A stretch of 64,000 bases of DNA from Pseudomonas sp. MH9.2 (GCF_034353875.1 NZ_CP133784.1:4306501-4370500); one strand, 5' to 3'; shown: positions 8,218 to 18,404, counted from the stretch's first letter. Made by a program: numbers and translations. The notes: generated from the letters alone by a model not told the origin.

Positions 8218-10140
8218 ATGACATCAGTTAACCAGTTCTGGCGCCGGGCGAAATTGCCTCTGGCCGTCAGCCTCGCCTCTACGCTCGCCGGTCCGGCATT
8301 TGGCGTAAGTTTCAACATCGGTGAAATCGAAGGTCAGTTCGACTCGTCGCTTTCGATAGGCGCCAGTTGGTCTACGCAGAATCCCAACAAGAATCTCATC
8401 GGTTCCAATAACGGCGGCCACGGCCTGTCGCAGACCTCCGATGATGGCCATTTGAATTTCAAGAGCGGGGAAACGTTCTCGAAGATCTTCAAGGGCATTC
8501 ACGATCTTGAGTTGAAATACGGCGACACCGGTGTGTTTCTCCGGGGCAAGTACTGGTATGACTTTAAGCTTAAGGACGATGATCTCAATTTCAAGAACAT
8601 CAGCGACAGCGGCCGCAAGGAAGCCGCGAAATCGTCGGGCGCCGAGCTGCTCGATGCGTTCGTCTACCACAACTACTCCATTGGGGATGAACCAGGTTCC
8701 GTGCGGTTGGGTAAGCAAGTCGTCAGTTGGGGTGAAAGTACCTTCATCCAGGGCGGTATCAACAGCATCAACCCGGTCGACGTGTCAGCCTTCCGCCGTC
8801 CCGGCGCGGAAATCAAGGAAGGCTTGATTCCGGTCAACATGTTCTACCTCTCGCAAAACATCACCGAGAACCTCTCGGCCGAGGGCTTTTATCAAATTGG
8901 ATGGGACCAGACGGTTGTCGATAACTGCGGCACCTTCTTCTCGCAACCGGACGTGATCGCCGACGGCTGCAACAACAACCTGGCCGTGTTGAAAACCAAA
9001 AATGGTCTAAATAGCGCGTTGCCAGCCAGTTTGCGTTCACCTGTGTCAAATAGCTTGGCGGCCCAGGGCGTTACCTTCGGCAACCCGGATGAAGGCGTAA
9101 TCGTGCGTCGTGGTCCTGACCGTGACGCCCGCGACAGCGGCCAGTTCGGCCTGGCCACGCACTACATGTTCGATCCACTGGACACCGAGTTCGGTGCCTA
9201 TTTCATGAATTACCACAGCCGCAACCCGATCTTCAGTGGCCAAGGCGCCCCGGCCAGCGCTTATAGCCCAGCCAACCTGGTTGGTTCGCTGGCTCGCAAT
9301 GGCGTACCGCTACGGACTGCTGCGGCTTTGGCGCCGACCCTGCTGCCGTTGGTCGTGGCCGGCAACTCCAGCTATTACGTTGAATACCCGGAAGACATTC
9401 GTCTGTACGGCCTGAGCTTCTCTACCACCCTGCCTACCGGTACGGCGTGGAGTGGTGAGGTCAGCTACCGTCCGAACGCGCCGGTGCAACTCAACACCAC
9501 CGATATCCTGTACTCCGGTCTTACGCCGTTGAACCCGAACGTATCGATGCTGCAAGGCAAGCCGGGTACTGACCAGTCGGGTTATCGCCGCAAGGAAGTT
9601 ACCCAGTTCCAGACCACCTTCACCCAGTTCTTCGATCAGGTGATGGGCGCCGAGCGACTGACTGTCGTGGGCGAAGTCGGCTGGACTCACGTCGGTGGGC
9701 TGGAAAGTACCTCGAAAATCCGTTACGGCCGCGACCCGAGCTACGGCCCAGGTCCCCTGCCTAATGGTCAGTGCGCCACGCTCAACGCCAGCACCCTGGC
9801 CGGCGCAGCCCAGAACAACGTCTCGCGTTATTGCGAAAACGATGGCTTCACCACGGCTGACTCCTGGGGCTATCGTGCTCGTGCGATCTGGGATTACAAC
9901 AGTGTGTTTGCAGGTATCAACCTCAAGCCAAGCATTGCCTGGTCGCATGACGTCTCTGGCTACTCGCCGGGTCCTGGTGGCAACTTCGAAGAAGGGCGCA
10001 AGGCTATCAGCCTGGGCCTGGATGCCGAATACCAGAACACCTACACCGCGAACCTTTCGTACACCAACTTCTTCGACGGCAAGTACACCACTGTGGATGA
10101 CCGCGATTTTGTTGCGCTCAGCGTTGGCATGAACTTCTAA
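8218..10140 (+). CDS. DUF1302 family protein, predicted outer-membrane barrel (copy 1)
   Basis: 640-residue exported protein. A signal peptide ends at about residue 29 (cut before VSFNIGEIEGQF). The rest alternates polar and aromatic residues and ends in a C-terminal phenylalanine (SVGMNF), typical of an outer-membrane beta-barrel. The best conserved block is VSWGESTFIQGGINSINPVD. It contains an extra loop with Cys pairs around residues 520-540 (GQCATLN and SRYCEND) that copy 2 at 43724 lacks. It is followed closely by a DUF1329 gene. In P. putida the homologous pair has, to my recollection, been linked genetically to growth on fatty esters; the biochemical role is not settled. Confidence 0.92.
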   Translation: MTSVNQFWRRAKLPLAVSLASTLAGPAFGVSFNIGEIEGQFDSSLSIGASWSTQNPNKNLIGSNNGGHGLSQTSDDGHLNFKSGETFSKIFKGIHDLELKYGDTGVFLRGKYWYDFKLKDDDLNFKNISDSGRKEAAKSSGAELLDAFVYHNYSIGDEPGSVRLGKQVVSWGESTFIQGGINSINPVDVSAFRRPGAEIKEGLIPVNMFYLSQNITENLSAEGFYQIGWDQTVVDNCGTFFSQPDVIADGCNNNLAVLKTKNGLNSALPASLRSPVSNSLAAQGVTFGNPDEGVIVRRGPDRDARDSGQFGLATHYMFDPLDTEFGAYFMNYHSRNPIFSGQGAPASAYSPANLVGSLARNGVPLRTAAALAPTLLPLVVAGNSSYYVEYPEDIRLYGLSFSTTLPTGTAWSGEVSYRPNAPVQLNTTDILYSGLTPLNPNVSMLQGKPGTDQSGYRRKEVTQFQTTFTQFFDQVMGAERLTVVGEVGWTHVGGLESTSKIRYGRDPSYGPGPLPNGQCATLNASTLAGAAQNNVSRYCENDGFTTADSWGYRARAIWDYNSVFAGINLKPSIAWSHDVSGYSPGPGGNFEEGRKAISLGLDAEYQNTYTANLSYTNFFDGKYTTVDDRDFVALSVGMNF

Positions 10141-10166
10141 GAATACGGTTTTTTTTCAGGACGACT

Positions 10167-11579
10167 ATGAACATGAAAATGACAAAGGGTCTGTTACAAG
10201 TCGGTGTACTGGGTCTGTCATTGCTGGCGACCGGGGTGATGGCTGCTGTGTCGGAATCCGAGGCCGCCAAACTGGGTACAACCTTGACGCCGATGGGCGC
10301 CGAAAAGGCCGGTAACGCCGCAGGGACGATCCCTGCATGGAGCCCGCTGCCAAAAAATGCTGGCGCTGTGGACAGCAAGGGTTTCCTTGCTGACCCCTAT
10401 GCTCAGGAACAACCGCTGTTTGTGATCACCGCGCAAAACGTCGATCAGTACAAAGACAAGCTGGCGCCAGGGCAAATAGCGATGTTCAAGCGCTATCCGG
10501 AGACTTTCAAAATGAAGGTCTTCCCGTCCCATCGTGGCGCGACGGTGCCTGATGACGTGTTCGCAGCGATCAAAGGCAACGCGACCAAGACAAAACTGGT
10601 CGCGGGTGGTAACGGCCTTGAGAACTTCAAGACGGCGATTCCATTCCCGATCCCGCAAAACGGTTCTGAGGTGATCTGGAACCATATCACCCGTTATCGC
10701 GGTGGCAGCGTTCAGCGTCTGGTGACCCAGGCCACGCCGCAGGCCAATGGCTCCTACAACCTGGTTTACTTCAAGGATCAGTTCGTTTTTCGCGATAACG
10801 TGAAAAAATCCGGTGCAGACGATGCGAAAGCCAAGTCTGGCGATGAAGATGAGAAAACCGGTGACACCAGCAACATCCTTTTCTACTTCAAGCAGGAAGT
10901 AACCGCGCCCGCACGTCTGGCCGGTGGGGTACTGCTGGTGCACGAAACCCTCGATCAGGTAAAAGAACCGCGTATGGCCTGGGTGTACAACGCCGGTCAA
11001 CGTCGCGTACGTCGCGCGCCACAAGTGTCTTATGACGGGCCGGGTACCGCAGCAGATGGTCTGCGCACCTCGGACAACCTGGACATGTACAACGGCGCAC
11101 CTGATCGTTACGACTGGAAACTGATCAGCAAGCAGGAAATGTACATCGCCTCTGACAGCTATAAGCTCGATGATCCGACCCTTAAATATGCCGACATCAT
11201 CAAGGCCGGTCATATCAACCAGGATCTGGCGCGCTATGAACTGCGTCGTGTCTGGCACGTGACCGCTACCTTGAAGGAAGGCCAGCGCCACATCTATGCC
11301 AAACGTGACTTCTTCATCGATGAAGACACCTGGCAGGCAGCGGTGATCGATCACTACGACGGTCGTGGTCAACTGTGGCGTGTGGCTGAAGCTCACTCCC
11401 AGAACTACTACAACGTACAAGTGCCGTGGTACACCCTGGAAACCCTCTACGATCTGCAATCGGGCCGTTACCTGGCGCTCGGTATGAAGAACGAAGAGAA
11501 AGCAGCTTATAACTTCAAGTTCGAGGCGAGCGTCAGCGATTTCTCTCCTTCGGCCTTGCGCCAGTCTGGCGTACGGTAA
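10167..11579 (+). CDS. DUF1329 family periplasmic protein (copy 1)
   Basis: 470 residues with a signal peptide (MNMKMTKGLLQVGVLGLSLL, cut near residue 27 after VMA). DUF1329 proteins are predicted to have a LolA/LolB-like half-barrel fold and are nearly always encoded next to a DUF1302 barrel, as here with a 26-base gap. Conserved blocks include GSEVIWNHITRYRG, GGVLLVHETLDQVKEPR, YNAGQRRVRRAPQVSYDGPG and DHYDGRGQLWRVAEAH. Compared with copy 2 it has a lysine- and aspartate-rich insert near residues 212-232 (KKSGADDAKAKSGDEDEKTG). It likely works with the barrel in moving or processing a hydrophobic substrate in the envelope. A strong terminator follows. Confidence 0.92.
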   Translation: MNMKMTKGLLQVGVLGLSLLATGVMAAVSESEAAKLGTTLTPMGAEKAGNAAGTIPAWSPLPKNAGAVDSKGFLADPYAQEQPLFVITAQNVDQYKDKLAPGQIAMFKRYPETFKMKVFPSHRGATVPDDVFAAIKGNATKTKLVAGGNGLENFKTAIPFPIPQNGSEVIWNHITRYRGGSVQRLVTQATPQANGSYNLVYFKDQFVFRDNVKKSGADDAKAKSGDEDEKTGDTSNILFYFKQEVTAPARLAGGVLLVHETLDQVKEPRMAWVYNAGQRRVRRAPQVSYDGPGTAADGLRTSDNLDMYNGAPDRYDWKLISKQEMYIASDSYKLDDPTLKYADIIKAGHINQDLARYELRRVWHVTATLKEGQRHIYAKRDFFIDEDTWQAAVIDHYDGRGQLWRVAEAHSQNYYNVQVPWYTLETLYDLQSGRYLALGMKNEEKAAYNFKFEASVSDFSPSALRQSGVR

Positions 11580-11603
11580 CGATTCATCGCTAAACGCACA
11601 CTG

Positions 11604-11632
11604 AAAACGCCCCGACTGTTCGGGGCGTTTTC
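11604..11632 (+). terminator. Rho-independent terminator of the DUF1302-DUF1329 operon (copy 1)
   Basis: Perfect 12-bp stem AAAACGCCCCGA / TCGGGGCGTTTT with loop CTGT, ending in TTTTC, 24 bases past the DUF1329 stop. It separates the structural genes from the regulator gene at 11781. Confidence 0.88.
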
Positions 11633-11780
11633 TATTGAGAGCCCCTATGTTCACGGGGAGCGATGCAGGTTGTTGTAATCTTTTTCTAAAAATGCGCCAA
11701 ATTCCTTCAAAAGGACCGACGTACCCGCTAGTCTGCGGACATCTGCAATGCCGATAACAGCACTTTAATAAGAGCCGGCT

Positions 11781-14522
11781 ATGACTGATTTGTCCCGTCT
11801 GCAAGGGTTTGACAGCCACGCGGTTACCGCGCTGGAAGGCCGTTTCTTTCGACCACCGTTGCCCGAAGGTTATGTACTGCGTCCACGTTTATGTGAGCGC
11901 TTGAGTGCAGGCCTGGCGGGGCGGCTGTTGTTGGTCTGCGCCCCGGCAGGTTTTGGCAAGAGTTCGCTGGCGGTAGAGTTTTGTCAGAGCCTGCCGGCTC
12001 AGTGGCAAAGCCTGTGGCTGGGGCTGAGTCATCGCGACAGTGATCCGGGGCGCTTTCTTGAGCGTCTGCTTGCCGGTCTGCAACAATTTTTCCCACAGCT
12101 GGGTACCCAGGCGCTGGGTTTGTTGAAGATGCGCCAACGCCATCAACCCTTTGCATTCGAAGAGTGGCTTGATGGCCTGCTTGACGAGCTGACCACGCAC
12201 CTGATGCTGAGCAAGCCACTGCTGCTGGTGCTGGACGATTACCATCTCGCTCAGGGGCCGGTGCTCGACCGCTGCCTGCAGTTTTTCCTCAATCACTTAC
12301 CCGCCGGGCTGATCGTGATGGTCACCAGCCGTCAGCGTCCGAACTGGCACCTGGCACGGCTGCGACTGTCGCGCCAACTGCTTGAGCTCAATGAGCAGGA
12401 TTTGCGCCTGACCAACGCCGAGTCGGTGGCGGTGCTTGAACAGCACTCGAATTCGCTGGACAGTGAAGCGCTGCAAAGTCTGATTCTGCGCAGCGAGGGT
12501 TGGGTAGCCGGGTTGCGCTTCTGGCTGCTGGCCGCGTCTGAAGCGGGCAGTGACAATGCGCTGCCACAAGCGCTGCATGGCGGGGAAGGGCTGATTCGCG
12601 ATTACCTGCTCGAAGAGGTGATCGACTTTCTACCGACCGATGTTCAGGCGTTTTTGTACGATACCGCCTGCCTGGAGCGTTTTTGCAGCGAGCTGTGCGA
12701 TGCCGCTCGCGAAACGTATGACAGCGCCGAAATGCTGCGTTATCTGCAAGCGCATCAGGTCTTCCTGGTGCCGCTGGATGAGCATGGCCGCTGGTTTCGT
12801 TATCACCATTTGTTTTCCGACTTGTTGCGCACCCGGCCCGGCGCCGAGACCGGCCCGCAGCAAACCCGCCTGCACCTGAATGCCTGTCGATGGTTCAGCG
12901 ACCAGGGTCTGCTCGACGAGGCCGTCGAACAAGCCTTGCGTGCGGGGCATCTGGATGTCGCTGCCAATCTGGTGCAGAACCTGTCCGAAGAGCAACTGCT
13001 GGCCGAGCAGAATGTCGGGATGCTGCTGCGTTGGAAAATGGACTTGCCTGACAGTCTGCTGATCAGCACGCCACGCTTGATCGTGCTCTATAGCTGGGCG
13101 CTGGGCCTGGCGTGCCAGCTGGATGCCGCTGAAGAGTTGGCCAGCCACTTGAGTCGCTTTCTGCCCGCGCCCTCGGCGACAGCGCAAAAATCCATGCTCG
13201 CCCAGTGGCTGGCGCTCAGCGGGATTATTGCCCGAGGGCGTGGCGACAGTGCCAAGGCCCGGCTCTATTGCAACGAAGCGCTGCTCAGCCTGCCGCATAA
13301 ACGTTACGGTCAACGGCTGACGTGCCTGTCGACGCTGGCTAATCTGGCCATTGCCGAGGGTGACCCCTTGCGCGCCCGGGTACTCAATCGCGAGGCGCTT
13401 GAGCTGGCGCAACGGGTCGCCAATCCGTTATTTGAAGCCCTTGCCCATTATGATCGGGCGCGGGTGTTGCAGGCGCGTGGCGAGGTATTGCGTGCGCTGG
13501 ACGAAGTCCACCAGGGCCAGGAGCGGCTCAAGGGTTTGCCAGCCCAACGGCTCTATGCTGTTCGTGCGCGGCTGACACTGTATGAAGGCTATCTGCTGAC
13601 GATGCGCATGCAGCCTGAACCGGGGCGTGCGCGGCTGTTGGCCGGGTTGTCTGAAGCGCGAGCCTGTCGTGATATCAGCGTATTGATCGGCCACTGTGTG
13701 ATCGCAGGGCTAGACGGGCGCGACGGCCGTTTTGCCGAGGCCTTTGCCGAGTTGGGCGAGGCCGAGCGCTTGATGCACATCTGGGACGTGCCGCCAATCT
13801 ACTACCTGGCCATGATCACTCTGGTCAAATGTGAGCTGTGGTTGTTGCAAGGCCGCATCGACCTCGCCGACGCCTGGTTGGTGCGGTTGGCGCAAACCTA
13901 TGGCGGTGATCAGGCCGCTGCCGCACCGGAGTGTCACCCGCAACTGCCGCAACACATCGAATTACAGCGCGCAGTGCTCGAACGCATCCAAGGGCTGCGG
14001 CCCGAATCCGAGCAACGCCTGCTCGCCCTCGAACAACAGGCACACAATGCCGGTGCCCACTCTATTTATGTCGCCGCACTGACCCAGCAAATCCTACCGC
14101 TGTTGGGCACTGCGCGCGAAGCACAGGCGCGAACACTGTTCACCCGTAGCTTGCAAGCAGCCACCGGTGGCGCACTTCTGCCTTTCCACTGGCTGGTGAG
14201 CGGGCATCCCGATTGGTTGCGAGAACAACTGCTGCAAAGCGCACCGGGTGCGGTTCGCGATTCGCTACTGGAACTGTTGCCGCCCGCGGTTGCTTTGCGC
14301 GAACCCAGCGAACCTCTGCACTGCGCAGAACAACTCAGCGCCCGCGAACTCGCCGTGCTCCAACTCATCGCTCAGGGCTGCTCCAACCAGCAAATCAGCG
14401 AACAACTGTTCATCTCCCTGCACACCGTAAAAACCCACGCCAGCCACATCAACAGCAAATTAGGGGTCGAACGGCGAACGCAAGCGGTGGCACGGGCGCA
14501 GGAGATGGGGTTGTTGGGGTGA
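11781..14522 (+). CDS. MalT-like LuxR family ATP-dependent transcriptional regulator (copy 1)
   Basis: 913-residue STAND-type activator. Residues 54-62 are a Walker A (APAGFGKSS) and LLLVLDDYH near 150 is Walker B. A winged-helix part follows, then TPR-like helices (about 400-800), and a C-terminal LuxR helix-turn-helix (about 850-910) with LSARELAVLQLIAQGCSNQQ and [19 protein letters not shown]. Members bind ATP and an inducer, oligomerise and activate promoters. Its place after the DUF1302-DUF1329 operon, repeated at the second cassette, suggests it controls that operon. The inducer is unknown. A purine-rich AAGAGCCGG precedes the ATG. Confidence 0.92.
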   Translation: MTDLSRLQGFDSHAVTALEGRFFRPPLPEGYVLRPRLCERLSAGLAGRLLLVCAPAGFGKSSLAVEFCQSLPAQWQSLWLGLSHRDSDPGRFLERLLAGLQQFFPQLGTQALGLLKMRQRHQPFAFEEWLDGLLDELTTHLMLSKPLLLVLDDYHLAQGPVLDRCLQFFLNHLPAGLIVMVTSRQRPNWHLARLRLSRQLLELNEQDLRLTNAESVAVLEQHSNSLDSEALQSLILRSEGWVAGLRFWLLAASEAGSDNALPQALHGGEGLIRDYLLEEVIDFLPTDVQAFLYDTACLERFCSELCDAARETYDSAEMLRYLQAHQVFLVPLDEHGRWFRYHHLFSDLLRTRPGAETGPQQTRLHLNACRWFSDQGLLDEAVEQALRAGHLDVAANLVQNLSEEQLLAEQNVGMLLRWKMDLPDSLLISTPRLIVLYSWALGLACQLDAAEELASHLSRFLPAPSATAQKSMLAQWLALSGIIARGRGDSAKARLYCNEALLSLPHKRYGQRLTCLSTLANLAIAEGDPLRARVLNREALELAQRVANPLFEALAHYDRARVLQARGEVLRALDEVHQGQERLKGLPAQRLYAVRARLTLYEGYLLTMRMQPEPGRARLLAGLSEARACRDISVLIGHCVIAGLDGRDGRFAEAFAELGEAERLMHIWDVPPIYYLAMITLVKCELWLLQGRIDLADAWLVRLAQTYGGDQAAAAPECHPQLPQHIELQRAVLERIQGLRPESEQRLLALEQQAHNAGAHSIYVAALTQQILPLLGTAREAQARTLFTRSLQAATGGALLPFHWLVSGHPDWLREQLLQSAPGAVRDSLLELLPPAVALREPSEPLHCAEQLSARELAVLQLIAQGCSNQQISEQLFISLHTVKTHASHINSKLGVERRTQAVARAQEMGLLG

Positions 14523-14624
14523 GGGCAACTTGGCGTTGCAAGCACTTAAGGGCGTGTTCCACCCCTTTGGAGTGCGCGCCGGAGTCGTACCATTGCGCAG
14601 GCGTTAATTAACCCGTTGAAGAAT

Positions 14625-15854
14625 ATGCTTCGAGCCCTACCCCGAGTCGTGCAACTCCAGCTTTTGGCGACCCTGTGCAATAGCGCAGGCGGTATCGTCA
14701 AGCTCTTCATGCCTTTGTTTTTTTACGAGGCGTATGCGTTTGACTTCACTGTGATTGCCTTACTCATGGCGGCCTACGGTGCTGGGTGAATCGTCGGTGC
14801 TTACTCAGGCGGGGTTTTATCTGAATACGTTGATTGCCAGTGGGTGGCGGGTTTTTCGTTGCTGTTCAGCGGCCTGTTTGCCGCTGCGCTTGCCCTGCAT
14901 TTGCCTTTGGCCTTGCTGTTTTTGGTAGTGCCTTTGGTGGGGCTTTTCGATGGCGCGTTCCGCCCTGCCAATTTACGGTTGATCATGGACGCCAGCCCGA
15001 AGCAGTTGCAGGTCCGTGTGCAGGGTTTACATCGGGTTGTGTTCAATCTAGGTGTTGCCCTGGCGGGCGTCATGGCAGGTGCACTGGTCAGTCTAGGGTA
15101 TGGCTACGTATTTCTTTTCCAGGGGGCGGTGAATGTGCTCGGCAGCGTGTGTCTGGTGGGCTACGCCTTGAAACATGCAGGGCGAATTCGGTTGCATGTT
15201 GGGGTGGCGGCCAATGGCCCTCAACGGGAGGTGTTGGCATTAAAAGGCTCGCCCTGGAAAGATCGACTATTTCTGGTATTCATCGTGGGGCAACTGTTGG
15301 CGCTGGGTGTGTTCGATCAAATGTACGGCACGTTTGGACTTTTTTTACGCGAGCACGCTGCCGCTGGCCCAGAATGGATTGCTTATCTTTTTTCCATGAA
15401 TGCATTGCTGGTGGTCTTGCTGCAGATGCCGGTAACGCGGTGGATTGAGCGTCACGGGGTGGTCATTGCCTCTCGGCTTGGCGCTGGTCTGCTCAGTTGT
15501 GCTTTTTTGTTTCTTAATGCGGGCAGTCATATCGGCTGGGCCATCGTGACTATGCTGACAATCACGGCGGCAGAGCTGCTTTTGACTCCCGCGTGGACGT
15601 TGGCGGTGTTAGAGCGCTCTCAGCATCGTCAACGAGGTAAGTACCTGGGGATATTCAGTGCCGGCTGGCTGGGGCACTCGCTTTATGGTCCCAGCGTCGG
15701 TGCCTGGTTATACGGAGCCTATGGTGGACCGACACTGTGGTGGATCTGCGCGTTGGTGGGCGGGACGGTATTCCTGCTTCACTATTCGACAATCGTTCGC
15801 CTGCACGCCCCGCCAAATACCGTGAACCTGCCGGAGCGCGTCGGAGTTCCTTAG
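14625..15854 (+). pseudogene. MFS transporter gene interrupted by an in-frame TGA
   Basis: Reading from ATG 14625 gives a normal MFS N-terminus (MLRALPRVVQLQLLATLCNS) but codon 55 is TGA (14787-14789), in AAYGAG*IVGAYSGG, the end of the second membrane segment and conserved loop. After it the same frame stays open to the stop at 15854. Without the TGA the protein would be 409 residues, a normal 12-segment transporter. A TGG or TGC changed to TGA is the simplest explanation. Restart at GTG 14844 would give 336 residues lacking two to three segments, probably inactive. The substrate is unknown. It is a true recent pseudogene or a sequencing error. Confidence 0.82.
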
Positions 15855-15865
15855 CGTTCAGGACG

Positions 15866-17110
15866 TCAGCCGAACAGGTTGCCTTCGGCTAGTGAGAGGC
15901 CAGACCAGAGCTCTTCAGCGTTGGTGATGCCCCAGTCCTCAGCCAACTCGATTTGCACAATTTTGTCTGGTTCCTCGAGGCAGGCAAGATCAATGATCTT
16001 ATGGGGAATCGCCATTTTGCTTCGCGTTGACAGGAATACTTTAACTTTGGGGGTCAGAAGGGACTGTTCATTCTGCTCAATGACTACGCCCATGCGACCG
16101 CTTTGCAGGCTGACTAAAGCGCCAATGGGGTAAATGCCGATGGTTTTAACAAAACTCTGGAAAACTATTTCATCGAAATGCCCTTTCCAGGAGGCCATTT
16201 CGCGAATGGAGTGTGCAGGACCCCAGCCCTTTTTATACGAGCGCTCGGACGTCACTGCGTCATACACGTCGCACACCGCGCCCATTCGGGCAAACAGACT
16301 GATCTGGTCCCCAGCCAGGCCATGTGGGTAACCCAAACCGTTGATTTTTTCGTGGTGATGCAAGCATACGTCAAGCACGTGAGTGCTGACGTCCTCGCTC
16401 CTCTCCAGAATTTTCAGCCCCTCTTCCGGGTGGCTCTGGACGAGTTTGAACTCCTCGGGTGTCAGCTTTCCGGCCTTATCGAGGATGGCGCTTGAGATCA
16501 TCATCTTGCCGACATCGTGCATGAGGCCGGCCATCCCTGCTTCACGGACTTGCTCCTCGTTCATCTGCAGTTGTCGGGCCAGCGCAATCATCAATATACA
16601 CACGGCCACGGAGTGCATGTAGGTGTAGTCGTCAGACGTTTTCAAGCGCGCCAGACTGATAAGCGCATGGGGATGGCGAAGTATGGAGTTGGTTATTTCA
16701 TCCACCAAAAAAGCGCCATCCTCCACTTTTATAGCCTGGCCCAGTCTTGCGTCACTGAACATTTTTACGACGGCTTCTTTGGCTCGCACACAGATCTTTA
16801 AGGCCTGGGACAGCTCTTCATCCAGACTGACCCTGGAGGGGATGGTCGCGGGCTGTACGAAGGGAATGGGTGGAGAGGGCGGAAGGAAAGGCGCCTCGAA
16901 CTGTTGAGGATTATCGTCAGTGACAGGAGGATGACCCTTGCCGGTATCCACCCACACTTCTGTAATAGCCGACTGCTGGATCCGTACAATATCCAGAGCA
17001 TCTTTGAGTTCAAAGCTGCCTTTCCAAAAGGGATGCGCAACCCATGCACCACAGAATTTATGGATGTACATGCCAAGGGCAAGTTCAGAGGTGGGGATTT
17101 TTTTCAGCAT
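15866..17110 (-). CDS. HD-GYP domain cyclic-di-GMP phosphodiesterase
   Basis: 414 residues. An N-terminal DUF3391 domain (about 1-125) starts MLKKIPTSELALGMYIHKFC. The HD-GYP domain (about 135-320) has the metal ligands H198-D199 in GLMHDVGKM, HHHEKINGLGYP at 251-262 with the GYP triad, and ARMGAVCDVYDAVTSER. It is expected to hydrolyse c-di-GMP to pGpG or GMP and favour motility. HHHEK replaces the more usual HHER but keeps the needed histidines. It converges with the MFS pseudogene (12 bases between ends) and has a long AT-rich upstream region. No flagellar or biofilm genes are adjacent. Confidence 0.93.
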   Translation of the reverse strand: MLKKIPTSELALGMYIHKFCGAWVAHPFWKGSFELKDALDIVRIQQSAITEVWVDTGKGHPPVTDDNPQQFEAPFLPPSPPIPFVQPATIPSRVSLDEELSQALKICVRAKEAVVKMFSDARLGQAIKVEDGAFLVDEITNSILRHPHALISLARLKTSDDYTYMHSVAVCILMIALARQLQMNEEQVREAGMAGLMHDVGKMMISSAILDKAGKLTPEEFKLVQSHPEEGLKILERSEDVSTHVLDVCLHHHEKINGLGYPHGLAGDQISLFARMGAVCDVYDAVTSERSYKKGWGPAHSIREMASWKGHFDEIVFQSFVKTIGIYPIGALVSLQSGRMGVVIEQNEQSLLTPKVKVFLSTRSKMAIPHKIIDLACLEEPDKIVQIELAEDWGITNAEELWSGLSLAEGNLFG

Positions 17111-17623
17111 CGCCAGTTTCTCAGTACAGCCAAGCCTTCCTGCAAGTAAGCTGGCTTTATTCTTGTGACCGCGAAAACAAAACCCGTCACGACGCCTGAT
17201 ACTTCCAGGTGAACAGTCGACATTACTTCACCCTTTAGAGCGCGCTTGATGGCGTGATTGACTCGCAGTGATCGCATAGTGCTATTATAGCCTGGCCCTT
17301 CCTGAAAAAGCGTACAAAGCTAAACAGTGGTCGTGCTTTATTTTTTTGTCTTTAAATTTATACGATATAAATCAACAGGTTGCTGTGATTATTTTTTGAT
17401 TTTCAATTGTAACCACTGCGCGGGTCAGGTGTGCCGTGGAAAATAATCAGCAAGCTTTCCTGCTGTTTTTTCCTTGGTCCCGCCCGTGCTGGCGTCTTGG
17501 ACAATCGGATGCAAACCTCGGGCCTGTAGGCGAGGAACTCGGTATGGAGAGGGCGAAAACCGACGCTCGACGGCATGGCCTCTACAATTCAAACTTACGT
17601 CTATCCATCTCCCGGGAGGCCCC
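17111..17623 (-). other. AT-rich intergenic region between HD-GYP and metallo-hydrolase genes
   Basis: About 510 bases without a supported gene. The centre (17330-17410) is strongly AT-rich, with runs such as TTTATTTTTTTGTC, probably a promoter region for one or both divergent genes. The last part (17436-17620) has open frames but no features of a real protein. A GGGAGG ribosome-binding site for the gene at 17624 closes it. Confidence 0.5.
17283..17311 (-). promoter_or_regulatory. Candidate promoter for the HD-GYP gene
   Basis: On the minus strand, positions 17288-17283 read TATAAT, a perfect -10 box. The -35 position about 17 bases upstream is poor (GCTTTT, 17311-17306). It lies some 170 bases before the start codon at 17110. 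Confidence 0.35.
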
Positions 17624-18268
17624 ATGCAAGTCGCCAAACCGTCACTCATCCGCGAAACTTTTCCCGTCGGTCCTTTGCAGTGCAACTGCACGATCATCGG
17701 CGACCCCATCACCAAGCAAGCAATCGTGGTCGACCCGGGTGGCGATCATGAGTTGATTCTGGCTCGGCTGGAGGCATTGGGGCTGAGGGTGGTCAGTATT
17801 ATTCATACCCATGCGCATCTGGATCATTTTCTGGCGTCCGGATTGATGAAGGAGAAGACTGGGGCGACGTTGCATTTGCATCGGGAGGACAAGTTCCTCT
17901 GGGACAATCTGGAGATGCAGTGCCAGATGTTCGGTGTGCCTTATACGCCGGTACCGCCGCCGGATCGTTGGCTGGCCGATGATGAGGCGTTGCCGTGTGG
18001 TTGCGGCGTGGCGTTGCACACCCCCGGGCATACACCCGGTTCGATGAGCTTCTGGTTTGCCGACGACAAGCTGTTGATTGCCGGTGACACGCTGTTCAAG
18101 CGCGGGATTGGGCGTACGGATTTGTGGGGTGGCGATCAGGCGACCATCGTTCGTTCGATCAAACAGCGCTTGTACTGCCTGGACGAAGAGGCAACGGTGA
18201 TCACCGGTCATGGCCCCGAGACACGCTTGGGCGACGAGATGCGCCAGAATCCTTACGTTCGGGCGTGA
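17624..18268 (+). CDS. MBL-fold metallo-hydrolase (YcbL / glyoxalase II-like)
   Basis: 214-residue metallo-beta-lactamase-fold hydrolase. Metal ligands are in THAHLDH (the HxHxDH motif, about residues 62-68), LHTPGHTPGSMSFW, AGDTLFKRGIGRTD (Asp ligand) and the C-terminal ITGHGPET. The spacing matches glyoxalase II-related proteins such as YcbL, which hydrolyse thioesters like S-lactoylglutathione in the cytoplasm. No signal peptide. ATG 17624 follows GGGAGGCCCC; a longer frame upstream lacks support. It has no functional link to its neighbours that I can see. Confidence 0.9.
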   Translation: MQVAKPSLIRETFPVGPLQCNCTIIGDPITKQAIVVDPGGDHELILARLEALGLRVVSIIHTHAHLDHFLASGLMKEKTGATLHLHREDKFLWDNLEMQCQMFGVPYTPVPPPDRWLADDEALPCGCGVALHTPGHTPGSMSFWFADDKLLIAGDTLFKRGIGRTDLWGGDQATIVRSIKQRLYCLDEEATVITGHGPETRLGDEMRQNPYVRA

Positions 18269-18404
18269 AATTTGTTACATCGAGATTATGGAATTTTTTC
18301 CTGAAGTGAGGCTCTAATCGCCGCACGGTCTGCGTCTGACGTTCGTTGCGTTATCGAAAGCGGCCATAAAAAGTAGCCCTAGGAAGTTAAACAGGAGTTC
18401 CTCA

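Noticed and set aside
10218-11819. A 533-codon open frame on the minus strand opposite the DUF1329 gene
   Set aside because: It is the shadow of a strongly conserved plus-strand gene in GC-rich DNA, has no ribosome site and no recognisable motif.
14787-14789. TGA in the MFS gene read as selenocysteine or programmed readthrough
   Set aside because: MFS transporters are not selenoproteins, I see no SECIS-like stem directly after the TGA, and the site lies in an ordinary membrane loop.
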